From positions 42,775,001 to 42,839,000 of the forward strand of contig NW_024465885.1 in assembly GCF_017591425.1 (NCBI RefSeq): a DNA stretch of 64,000 bases, in the 5' to 3' direction. Shown piece after piece: positions 25,201 through 37,200 of this stretch. Made by a program: the position numbers and the translations under genes. Positions within the stretch are counted from its first letter, which is position 1; each line of letters begins with the position of its first letter. Source of the DNA: Ochotona curzoniae. Its lineage: Eukaryota; Chordata; Mammalia; Lagomorpha; Ochotonidae. The notes beneath the pieces were generated by a model. It worked only from the letters and a program-made list of their open reading frames with translations, was not told the DNA's origin and made no database searches.

Positions 25201-28200
25201 TGAGCAGCCAGAACAAGAACTGGTGCCCAAATAGGATGCACTGCAAGTAGCGGGTTAAACCGGTAGGATACCACACTGGCTCCCCGGTTTCTGCTCCTCC
25301 TCTTTCTGCAGGGATGCTGGCCTGTTTTGAATGTGCTTAGCGCTGTAGAGACGCTCTCCAGCTAAGGCTGCATGCCTCGGTCCTAGGGGTTAGCACTTCA
25401 TGAATTTGGGGAGAGACCGGCTGAAGCCACAACAGGGCTGAGTCATCGCTCAGCTGTCTGTGCCTTGTCTTTCCTCCTCAGAATCCTCACAGCTTTCACA
25501 AACAGAGCTCAGGAGCAGGACAGAGAACCTGCGCTGTTGGAAATCAGAGCAATCACTGCTCAGGGGCGCAGAGTGGCTGCGGGGGCCCTTGGCCTGCAGT
25601 TCGTTCCTTGCTCTGAGAGCTGTTTTTGCGAAACTGTGGAGCTGCTCACTTGTCTTTGGAACACACCTGCGTTCTGGGTCTTAGATTTCAGTGAAAAAAA
25701 TACCTAGAGTCTGTTCAGCACACGTGTTAGGACACCTGCAATGACTTTAGCTATAGTTTAAGAGTCTGTGCTTCGTTTGACTTTTTTTTTGTATGTAAAT
25801 ATTGAAATAAGTCATTCTCAACAAGAGCTGTTGGGAAAGGAGGAGGACATAGAGTTCAGCGAATTAAACAGCAGGTGCAGCCTCTTAAATTACTGCACGA
25901 TGCTGCTTTTCACAGGCCTCCCTGGACACATGGACAAGAGACCTGGAGTTCCATGGTGTGCAGGTAAGCACCTGGGGTGGATGGGACTGTGGAGACCGGG
26001 GAGGGTCAGAATCTTCAGGGAAACAGACACACGGGCACATGCATGTCATGTATACACTCCGTGCACGTTTGGACAGAGAGAGGAGGAAACTGGGTTTGAT
26101 TTCAAGGGAATGGCTTGCACAGTTGAGGAGGCCAGCAAGGCTGACCGCGATGGGACACACAAACTGGCAGGCTGCAGACCTGGAAAAGCTGATGTTGCAC
26201 CTGCAAGGTCAAAGACCAGCTAGAGGCAGTTTCTTCTTCTTTTCCAAAATATTTTTATTTTATTCATCTTGAAAGGCAGAGTTAAAGAGAGAAGAAGTAG
26301 AAATCTTCTATCTACTGGTTCACTCTCCAGGTGGCTGCAGTGGTCAGAGCTGGGCCAGGCTGATGCCAGGAGCCAGGAGCATCTTCAGGGTTCTCTATGT
26401 AGGTGCATTTGGGCTCGTTCACTGCTGATTCAGTTACATTAGCTAGGAGCTGGATTGGAAATGAAACAACTGGAATTAAACCCATGCTTGTGTGGGATGT
26501 TGCCATCTCAGATTGCACCTTAACCCACTGTGCCACAATGCTGGTTCCAGACAGAATTTCTTTTTCCAGTAGTCCTCATTGTTTTTTGTTCGTTAAGCTG
26601 TGGACTGTCTTGAGGATCATCTACTTCAAGTTTACGGATTTAGATATGAATCGCGTGAAGATACTGTCACAGCAGTCTCGTACTTCTGGTGTTTCACCAA
26701 ACAGCTGGGCTTCATGGCCTGCTTGAGTTGCAACGTGAAGTTAACCATCTTAATCTCACCCCAAGGGCTGGTCAGCCTGTGCCTGGGGAGGCAGATTCTG
26801 CACACCTGTGCCTTTGTTCTCAATTAAAATATGTGGAATCCTGGTGGGAGTGGGCTATTGGAATCTTCATAGATCAGATGGGTGTTTTCTATGCTGCGAA
26901 GCTGTGGCCACACACTTGGCTATGCATTCCCACGTCTCCCTGTATGAGAAATCGTGTTTGTAACATTCTAGAACCTCCTGGCTTAGGGGGCCTGATTTAT
27001 GAACCGAGCCTTCTTTTTATCAACTCACTATTTGTTTTGTTGTCAGAGGCAAAATCAAAGGAACTCCCTTTAGTAATTTAATTCCCAGCCAGAGACCTAA
27101 ATCAACTGGCTGACAATACCTAGCCCCTCCTTGGGCCATCTCAGGTAGCAGGGACACTCGAAGGATACAGCTGCTGCTTGCCTCAGCTCCCAGCACCTCG
27201 CTGCCCCATACATGTGAGCATGCAGGAGAAGGCCCATTCCCCAGGCAGCAGACCACCCCCATCTTTCTCCAGCCTGGGCTGGCAGGCAGTCTTCATCCTG
27301 TTAATGACAGTGAAGTACATGCCAGGTGGGTTCAAGCCATTTCAGACAGATTGGGATGGGTTCCCATTTCCAAGGTGACTCCCAGGGCTGCTGTCCCTAA
27401 AGTCAACTCTTTGGTGGCCAGGCTGTCCCCAGTGACCCAGCTGTCAGGAAGGAGCACTTTGGGAACCAGCTTTCTGGAGTCTAGGCACTGGAGGCCCAGC
27501 CCAGCCTCCTTCCTCCTGCCGGCACCTGCTCTCATCTCCCTCTTGACAGCATCCATGTAGCATCATCCCTGACCCCTTCCCCTCCTCCATCAGTGTCATG
27601 CACCATGGAAAGCCTTTGGGGAAAATAGGCTTTGTTAAGGCCAGGCTTTCAGGATGACCAGGGTTTTGCTTTTCTTTTTTTTTTTTTTTTTTTTTTCTTT
27701 TTAATGTATCCTGTTGTTTTTTATTTTTGGGTTTTTAAAAAAATTATTATTATTATCATTTCATAATACAGTTCCATAGGCTCCTGGCGTTTCCCTTATT
27801 CCCTCCCCAATTCCCTCCCCCTGACCTAGTTCCTCTATATCATTACTAAAATATAGTTTTTCATACACAGTAATATGTCCATCATTGCAGAAATGGACAA
27901 TGGCAAAGAGTCAGCATCCTATTGTCAAGATATAGTGAACAGTTTCATTGTAAGTCCATCTTTGTCTGGAAGTAGAAATGCATACTACATTGCATCCTCA
28001 CATCTGGATGTTAGTCTCCATTTTACAGCTATTGCACATCCCCTTAAATGAAAAGTCATAATACAAAATCAACAATAGAAAGAATAATAGAAAGTTACAA
28101 TGCCATGAAGTTAAATGACATGTTACTAGATATGACAGTCTCCATTACACAGCTACTATACATCCCCATAAATGAAAAGCCACAAAACAAAATGAACATC

Positions 28201-31200
28201 AGGGAGAAAAAAGAAATTAACACCATGAAGTTAAGTAACATACTACTAAATGACTAACGTGTAGCTGAAGAGATGAAAATCAAGAACCTTCTTGAAGAAA
28301 ATGATGCTACTGTATGATCTACGAGTCATTGAATGATTTAATCAGAAGAAAGTGTTTTGAAGAGATGAAACTAACAGAAAACAACAAAACCCATGCGATA
28401 TAGTTTCCACTGATTTTGTTTGTGAAGTGTGTCTCTTCTGGACAATAAATAGATGTTGTTTTGTTTTTTAATCCAGTCTAGTAATCTATGATGTTTGATT
28501 GAACTTAAGCCATTTACATTCAGAGTTTAATATGTGTGGGTGGTACTTTGGTCCTGTCATTTTAGGAGTGGGTTGTTCATTGATTTAGTCTTCTGTTGTC
28601 ATTTTACTGGGATGTTCTTCCCGTTTGCCTTTGGTTTTGGTGGGTGCTATTCCTCTTCTCTGTCAAGAGAACATCTTGAAGTATCATTTGTAGGGCAGGT
28701 TTGGAAGAGGCAAATTAATTTAACTTTTCTTTACTGTGGAAGAATTTTATTTCATTTTCAAAGACAAAAGAAAGCTTTGCTGGATATGTTATCCTGGGCC
28801 GACAATTTTTTTCTTTTAGAATCTGGATATGTCACTCCATTCTCTTCTTGCCTGTAGAGTTTCCTGTGAGAGATCTCCTGTGAGTTTAATTGGCGTTCCT
28901 TTATATGCCAGTTGATTTTTTTCACGTGCACATTTAAGGATCTTTTCCTTATGTTCAATTGAAGAGAGCTTGATAATCATATGTCTTGGTGAAGATCACT
29001 TTTGATCACGCCTGTTGGGAGTTCTGTGTCCCTCCTGGATCTTGTTTCCCAATTCTTTCTCCAGATTAGGGAAATTTTCCTTGATTATTTCATTAAATAC
29101 ATTTGCAAACTCAGTTTCTCTTTCCGCACCTTCTGTGGCTCCCATAACTCTTATAATAGGTCTCTTAATAGTGTCTTTCAATTCTTGAATATTTTGTTTG
29201 TCCTGATCCAGCTCTGCTTCCAGCTTTTTGTTTGCTTCCCCCTGATGACAGGAAATATCTTCCAGTTCTGAGATTCTTTTTTCTGCTTTCTTGCTTCATT
29301 CTATTTTGGAGACTCTCCATTGTACTTTTAATTTGCTCCACTGTGTTCTTAATTTCTGATATATCAGCCTTGATTTGCTTTATTGCTTCCTTAAATTCTT
29401 TGAACTCTTGTATGTGTTTCTCACTTTTGATCAGAAGCTTTAAAATGAGTCTTATGGATTCTGTGTCCCCCATTTTTTCGATGTCTTCCTCAGTAAACTC
29501 TGAGGTTGCCAAAGGGTTTTGTTCCTTTGCAGGGGAGTGCTCAGTAATATTCGTTGTGCCTTTGTCTCTTGGTCATTGCACTTCTGGTTAGCAGAGTCCT
29601 CTCCTTGGGGCAGGTTTCTAAGCTGTGTCACCCACAGGTCTACAATATGATTTTACTTATTGCAGTTGGTACACAACTTTTTGCTTGCAGCCACTTATGC
29701 CACAACCTCCAGTGAGTTCCAGGTCTGGGTTCTTATGTTAGATTTTCACCGTGGTCTCCCCAGCCCTGGCTCACCACTCTCTACCTCATGTGATACCGTT
29801 TTGAGGCTGCACTGTTGTCTCTGCAACCATTCTCCCTCTTCTGGTTGGAGTAGGTTCCAGGCTTAGAGAGACACCAGGTGTCCTATATAGTTAGGTTGTT
29901 GGTGGCGCTGATCTTGTTGGAACCTATTGGACATTAGGTCTGGGTGCCACACGGACCTATTTTGACCTTTACGATGCCATAGTTGGTTTTATTTTCCTGC
30001 AGGACCAATGTAATCCACGGAACTCAGTGAGTTCTCGCGAGCTCAGCACATGGTCAGTTCACTGTTGTCCCCTGCAGTGCTAAAGCTGTTGCCACAGTGC
30101 ACAAAATGGTGCCTGATGTACAACTACTAGAGTTCTTGATCTGCTGGCCATCAGGCCTGAGGGCTACCCAGACCTGTCTTGGGTGGTACCTGTAGAATGC
30201 CACGTTGCTGCAGTTCGTCAGAAATGAGTTCACTCTCAGCTCAGCTTATGCTCAGTCTTTTCCCTTGCCTTTGCTTCCTTATGCAAAATGGTGCCCAATT
30301 AGGCTCTAGGGTCAGACTGGGCTGTGCAATCCACCCTGTTCTCACACTGCCTGTCTATGATCTGCTGCTCTGTCTCTGCTCCTGGTCAAATCAAAGGGAC
30401 CCGCAGGACGGACAGTTCTTTGTCTGGGTTCACCTCCCAAGCCCCCAGTGAAAGTCCCTTCCCCCCTGGTCGCTGGTGGCGTTCCAGCTGCTGGTGGAGT
30501 TCAGATCGCTGTTAGCTGAATGCTGCTAGAGTATCAGTCGCTGCAACACCACACTGTTATGTCTGCTGCTTTCCTGTGTCTCTCAGTCTCCAGATACCCC
30601 TCTGCTGTTGTTCTGTCCTCTCCTATTTCCTGGAATATGTCCTCTCTGCTTCATCCTGATTAAATGTTTTTCCGTCCGTTTCAATGTGTCCTTACCCTAT
30701 TTTGCCATCTTGATTCTTCCAGGATGCCCAGTATTATCTAAGTCCATGCTCATCTGTGGCTGATGGTCCCAGAGCATGAACCTGTTTGGAACCCCCTCTC
30801 TGATCTGCTTCTGGGAGGTGGGCGGGTGTGGCTGTGTAAAGCTACCAAAGTGAATGTTGAGTTTGGATGCTCCATTCTCCCCCATCCCTGTAACACACAG
30901 ACCCCCTGTGGGCTATGCTGGGGTAGGAGGAGAGGAAGGCCTGGGTACAGCCTGCAGCAGCATGGCTAGGTGAGCCATGGGCTGGAGAAGAGGGGTCGGA
31001 TTAGCCCCTGGGAAGCTGTTGTTCTGTTACATAAGGCGGTTGAGCATCCTGCGTCCCAAGAAAAATTGTCTTCTGAGAAATAAGCCCTATGCAGGGAGCG
31101 GTCAAAGTAGTCCATGAGTTGCACTTGGCAGGAGAAATGAAGTTTGGAGACCAGTCTTGGTCTCCATCCATGCCTCCTACACTTCTAGGAGATGGTGGTC

Positions 31201-34200
31201 CCTTATCAGGGTCCTGATAGACCCTCCCTCATGAACTGCTACATCTTGATCCTTCAGTTTTTTTTTTTAAGATTTATTTTTATTATTTTTTTATTGGAAA
31301 GGCGGATGGATATACAGAGAGGAGAGACAGAGAGGAAGATCTTTCGTCCGATGATTCACTCCCCAAGTGAGCACAACGGGCCGATACCATGCCGATCCAA
31401 AGCTAGGAGCCTCTTCCGGGTCTCCCACACAAGTGCAGGGTCCCAAAGCTTTGGGCCGTCCTCGACTGCTTTCCCAGGCCACAGGCAGGGAGCTGGAAGG
31501 GAAGTGGGGCTGCCGGGATTAGAACCGGCGCCCATATGGGTTCCCGGGCGTGCAAGGCGAGGACCTTTAAACACTTGCGCCACCGCGCCGGGCCCGATCC
31601 TTCAGTTTTTGAGAACCAAAGTACGGCTAGCAAGGAGCTGAAAGGAAAGGTTTCTGGCCGATTTCTAAGTATGGTACCTACAGCAAAGCTGGAAGGAAGT
31701 GGATCAATTAAAACTAGTTCTTCCATAGGGAGAAGGTTTGAGGAGGGGTGGGGGGAATCCCAGTGCCCATAACACTGTGTCACATAATGCAATGTAGTTA
31801 ATAAAAAAAAAAAACAGTTCTAAAGAGTTCTATCAAACTATATTTAAAATGGGGGCTAGTGCTATGGTTTGGTGGGTTAAATAGCCGGGTAAGCCCTACT
31901 TGCAATGCCAACATCCCCTAAAGGGATCAGTTCATGTCCCAGCTGCTCCAATTCCAATCCAGCTCCTTGCTAACGAGTCTGGGAAAACAATGGGAGATGG
32001 GCCAAGTGCTTAGGTTCCTGAACCCACAGGGAACCCAGGAAGAAGCTCCTGGCTTAGGCCTGGCTTAGCCATTAGGGGAGTGAACCAGAGGACAAAAGAT
32101 TCTCTCACTCACTCACTCTCTTTCCCCACCGCCTCTTTGCAATTCTGTTCTTTAAATTAATAAATTGAATGTTTTTAAAAAGTAGTATTTACAAATGGAG
32201 CTCAGAAATGTATCTATTTATTTCCTGTTGATGGTGTTAACAAGTAGGGCTGGTAATTCTTGTGTGAAAACGGAGAACTGGGCAAAGCAGGAGTTTTTGC
32301 AAGACTTCTCGGGCCAGTCTGAGCCTTGATGAGGCTGTGTGTGTCTACGGAAGAGCTCGTTCTCCTTTGCCTCGTGGCACCAGAGCAGAGTGAGGCGCTA
32401 GGAGTGGTGATCATCCTCTGTTGGCTTGATCGTGGGGTTCTGGAACACACAGGGGCCCTGCTTAGACATCCTGGGGTTCTGGAACACACAGGGGCCTGCT
32501 TAGACATCCTGGGTGTCTCAATTTCCCTGCTCTGCTCCCTGAACCTGGTCTTCCTGAGAAGACCTGAGTTTGATTCCTCCCAATGTCAGAGGCTCAAAAG
32601 TCCCAGAGCCTGGCTGTGGTAGCTGGCTAAGAATGGCTTGTCGTGTCGTTATGTGGCAGAGGGCATCCCCTGGCAAGGGAGTGTACACAGGGGACCTAGG
32701 AGCCACCCAGGCCAGACTCCTCCTGTGTGTCAGGAACCCACTCCTGTCATATCTGACTTACCTCCAGTGTGCATCTCAACCCTGTCACAGTTGTCATGCT
32801 GCATTTTGGAGGGGACGTTCCAAGCCATGGCATGCTGATAGCATGGATGCATGGTCTGTGTCGCACCCAGTTGACATCGTGGGAGCCATCAGACAGTGGT
32901 GTGTCCCCTCTCTCTCTGAGTCTGTCCTTGCCCTCCGCCATCGGACTTGCCTCCCCAGGCTTCCTGAGGCAAACAGTGTCAGCCAAGGGTTCACGACTCC
33001 AAGTTCAAGACTCAGCCTGAGTGAATTATTCCACTGCTGCAGGCAGTTTCCTGATTTGCAAATGGGTAACAAGTCGGGCTCACGGCCTTCTGCCAACTAG
33101 AGCATCTGCTCCCTTGTGCACTCTCAGGAAAGGTTAATGGGGGAAGAAGTTTCCCAAAACTTCTCTCCTGTCTTCCCAGCTTCCCTGGTCACTGGGTCCT
33201 GGTCACTTCAGCGAAGGGTTAGGCCCCCCAGGGAGCTCCTGGCCCTGGATGTGGCACTGGCCGCAGCTCAGCTCAGCCCCCACACTTCCCTGTTTTTTCT
33301 CCACTGTTCTTTCCCACTCAGACACTGGACAGCTTCCCCCCCAGCCCTGCCTGCCAGACTTTCCAATGCCCTTGTTAGAGAGAGCTTTAAAAGCACAAAG
33401 AACTGTTTCTTTGTGAGGCTTTTTGACAACATCGATGAAATATAGATGAGCCCTCTTGAATTGCAAATGCTGCGATGGTTGAAGAAGGCAGAGTTGGGGA
33501 AGCCGGTCCTTTTGCTTCACCCCGGGTGAGGTCAGAGATGCAGCGGCCTTGGAGAGTTGGCTCCAAGCGCAGCGTGGGCAGGACTGGGCAAAGAGCAGCT
33601 TCTTCCTGTCCCCCCAACCCTTCTCAGGAGCTTACAGGCAGCTAATTGCAGCTCAATTCCATTTTTTAAAAAATTATTTTATACATTTCAATAACTATTT
33701 ATCATGTTTTCTCTAAGTGCCTGGCTGTATGCCAAGGACTCTGAAGTTGAATACATAGAAAATAGTCCAATGCTTTCTCCTCGGAGGGAGTAGAATGTGG
33801 CTAAAGGAAGCCAGACTTATGACAGAAACGATTCTCTGTGTGTGTGCTGGTATTAAGTCTGCATCTAATTGCCCTGTGACTCTAGGGTAGAAAGGAGCAC
33901 CCCTGCAGCTGGGTCTGCTCAGGGCGCCATGGACCTGTGGGCCAGGTTGTATCGGTTATTTCCTTGGCTTGACGGGAACACACAGGCTGTGATGCTGATG
34001 TGGAAGCAGTGTTGATGTAGGCTGCCTTTGGAAGCACCACAGTGGGTAGGGTCTTGGAGTGCCACCCCTCCTGCAGACGGCTGGGTCCCACGAATCCTAA
34101 TCAGAATAACCAATCTTTTTGGAGCAGCCTTGCTCTTGTTGGATGACCATCAGCTAGCATTGTGCAAGTGGCCAGAGACGATCTCAGGATTGTACGTCGT

Positions 34201-37200
34201 GCAGCCAGAGGGAGATGTGCGAAGGTTTTGTTCATTGCTCATTCGAGAGAGCATTGGAGAACTGAAGAGCCAGGTCCCCTTTGAGATGACTTGTCTAAGA
34301 CAAATCCCACTGTATATGCTCTGGTGCAGCAGAGTTTGTGTATTGGTTTCTGTCCTGCAGGATAAAAAGCCCAAAGAACAAGAGAAAAGAGCCGACTTTC
34401 TTCCTCGGCCATTTTCCAAGAAGTTGGACAAGAACCTGCCGGCGCACAAACCACCCCCAGCCTCACTCACTTCACCAATGCCGAGCAGCAAGGCCCTGCC
34501 GAAGGACCGGAAGGCCTCCAAGTCCAGCTTTCCCGACAAAGGTGGGCAGTGAGCTCTGGGGCCTCGCTCATGTTAGTCCCCTGGCCACACACTTTGTATA
34601 AGCTAAGAACAACGTAGGTGACATGAACCACCTCACCTGTACAGGAATGGTGTGAGGACATGGAGGTGGGGTATGTGATATTACAGAAACAGATTGGGGT
34701 ACACTGGATCAGAGCTGGGAGTACAACATTGGGAACAGGAGCAGAGATGATGGTGTAAGTATTTCAGGGCTTGGGGTTGGGTGCAGAAATACAGAACAAG
34801 GTATAGGAGCAGACAGGGTTGTGTGGCATCATCAGAGCTGAGAGTGGGGGCACAGGAATGTGAACCTGGCGTGGTTAGAGTTGGGTGCAAGAATACAGAG
34901 CAGGGCACACAGACTGTAGTGGCACAGAATGTGGGGACATGGTGTCATGGGGGGCTTCCCCAGAAAAGTAGACCTTTAGAGGCACTGAAATGTGATTGAG
35001 TCTGGGCCTCAGGATGTGATGCTGTGATCTGGGTTCAAACCCCGACATTGCTGCTTGCTGGAGACCCCCGTTTCCCTGCCTCTGAGGGTCTTCATTGGAT
35101 CCTTTCCTTGTGATGGCACCCACATGGGGGTTCTTGGGTGAAAGAAATGAGGACACACATGTAGGGTGCATGCATGTGGGCTGTGCATATGTCTGCTACA
35201 TGTACGTAGGCTACAAGTGGGATGTGCACATGTGAGCTGTGTACATCCACATGCACAGCCTACATGTGGGCTACACCCGTATGAGCTTGTCCACTTGGTT
35301 CAGAATTCAGCACCCCCAGGTACCTGATGACTGTGAGTGTCCCTCCTCTAGGAGGAGTGTGGAAGGAGGAAGAGGGAAAAGGGAGGGTTCCCCAGCCCAG
35401 GATTCACACTGAGCCTGAGTCAACTTGTTGTTACTCCAAGGAAATGCTCAAGGCAGGCTTCTTGGGCAGACAAAGAGGTACATGGAGCTCATGGTTTGGG
35501 AAACTCAAAGTCCAGATAGCTCCTGTTCTAGAGACCTCATGAGGGTCCCAGGAGAATCATCTTTGTCCCTTCTGGGGACAGCCTGCAATTGACCTGAGGA
35601 CTTCCCAGTAAGACCCCTCTGCTTCTTCAGGGTATACCACCCCTGTTCCCACTCCCTTGAGAACCCAGAGTGTCCAAACCAGGCTCAAACCATTGTACTA
35701 ACGGGGTGTCTGGGCCTAGGACCATGAGGCAGAGGAGCGGCTTTCATCACCACAAAGGTGATAAGGAAGAACCATAGGGCCCATTAATCCTGAAATAGGA
35801 AAAAGCCGAGTACGTGACAGGGACGTGGCCATCTGAGGTCACCTCCAACTTACCATGCAGATGGGCCCTGGATGGGATTCGAACCCTCCTCTCACATGCT
35901 GCTCCCAATTGAGAGGCCTACGTTGTCCAGAATAACTACCCTTTTTGGTGCCCAACACACAGTAGCTCCTGGGGCCAGCAGGGACATCGGAACCCTGTGT
36001 CACTGGTGACTTGTTCCCTGCTCCTCCCACCCCCACTGCATAGGCTGTCTCTGCAGGTGGAGCTTGGTCCCCTGTGCCAGCCACAGGGGAGATTGATTTG
36101 GGTGTCTGTGTGTTTACCAATAGCGAGGAGGACATGCAGTGTCCTCAGCTGCTCTTAGTTGCTCCCAGCAGGCGGCAATTTGCTCCTGCAGCTTGGCTGT
36201 GACGGGGCCTATAAAACGTTAGGCAGGAAAAAGCAGCTCAGACAAAGCTGGTTCCGCATGAACTTGGCTTTGGTCCCCGCATCTTCAGATCTGGAGGGGA
36301 GTTTTCCCATTCTCGTCTGGCATGGTTTACAAACCTGGATTGCGGTCTGTGCCAGCTGGAGGAGGTGGAAACCCTGGGGAACTTGCTGACTGCCTTTGCT
36401 GCATGGAACGAGGGAGGGGAGTTGTGCCCCAGGGCCAAGCTGGGGGAGGCCCAGCCAGAAACTGCAAGTCAGGAGGACCCTCATACGAGAAGGGAATCCT
36501 GAGCTCTGCTGTGCAGGGTTGAGGGCAGGAGATATGGTGGTAAGTGCTGTGAGCTGAGCACAGAAGGAAACTCCTACAGTGGTCAGAAAGTGGCATGGTG
36601 GGAGAGGGGTTGAGGAGTCAGTGTCGAGGGGTATGGAGTATTGGGTTGGCAAGGTGTAGAAATCTGGAGCCAGGTTCTGCTGGAGAGTGGACACTGCTGC
36701 TGTACCATACTCCGGGAAGTGTCAAGACTGCATTTTCTGCTGCTCACTTTTTACAAGAAGTAGATGAGGCAGAGGGGCCGGAAGGAGAGAGAGCCTTCCA
36801 GTGTGGCCTACCCTGAGGACCAGGCTGGATGGGTGCTTATGTGTACCCAGGAGTTTTGTGGAGGTTGTGTCAAGCATGTATACCTTTTCTATTCAGAGGC
36901 TCTGGCAGGCTGCAAGGGAGCAGGTGTGAAGCTGGGACTGTGGGGCAAAGGACTATTCAGGAGGCCTTCTGCCATTCTACCCTGGAATGGTGGAGTGGGC
37001 CCCAGTGGCGAGGGTGAACACTGCTCTTCCCTCTGGTTCTGGGCAGCCATGGCCATACATGGCCATGCTATGGTTGCTGTGCAGTCTAGCTGGCAGCCTG
37101 GGCAGGCCAGAGAAGGACAAGGGAGTAGTTACCATGACTCAATGGGTGTGGCTTCTGGGCGTGGTCTTCATGGCTGCCTGGGAGTGGCTTCTGTGGCTGG

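Larger units (their letters stand above)
22415..25915 (+). other. HUNK: HUNK intron (about 3.5 kb)
   Basis: It holds an L2-like LINE fragment (22780-23420) and one antisense CSINE (24968-25284). The stretches 23421-24960 and 25285-25910 show nothing I can assign. Long ORFs here are fortuitous in GC-rich sequence. Confidence 0.8.
27672..30720 (-). mobile_element. LINE-1, both ends present, ORF2 almost completely deleted (HAL1-like)
   Basis: Read on the minus strand, the element starts at about 30720 with the L1-type 5' hallmark CAAGATGGC. It has a 5' UTR of about 1.2 kb, then ORF1 from ATG 29512 with a coiled-coil N-terminus and an RRM/C-terminal part (IIRVMGATEGAERETEF, KRTPN-like segment at 28996-29181, ETLQARREW). 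ORF1 contains at least one frameshift and stops. Beyond ORF1 the first roughly 50 codons of ORF2 are readable (LNVNGLSSIKHHRLLDWIKK), and then the sequence jumps at about 28380-28405 to 3' UTR and a poly(A) (poly-T 27675-27697). Imperfect duplication AGGATGACCAG/AGGATGCCCAG at 27651 and 30721. Confidence 0.85.
25964..34360 (+). other. HUNK: HUNK intron (about 8.4 kb)
   Basis: It contains an old antisense CSINE (26246-26549), the internally deleted antisense L1 (27672-30720), a young antisense CSINE (31258-31595), an old sense CSINE (31851-32182), a 39-bp tandem duplication (32437-32513) and an ancient mammalian-wide repeat-like piece (33690-33800). The stretches 26550-27650 and 32520-33690 appear unique and non-coding. 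Confidence 0.85.

Noticed and set aside
24464..25276. 270-codon minus-strand ORF
   Set aside because: It runs through an antisense CSINE and has no domain; fortuitous.
28534..29591. Host genes suggested by plus-strand ORFs of about 107-119 codons
   Set aside because: They are the antisense of the L1 ORF1 region.
36204..36230. TATA-like CCTATAAAACG as an internal HUNK promoter
   Set aside because: Isolated motif with no initiator, CpG island or downstream first exon that I can support.
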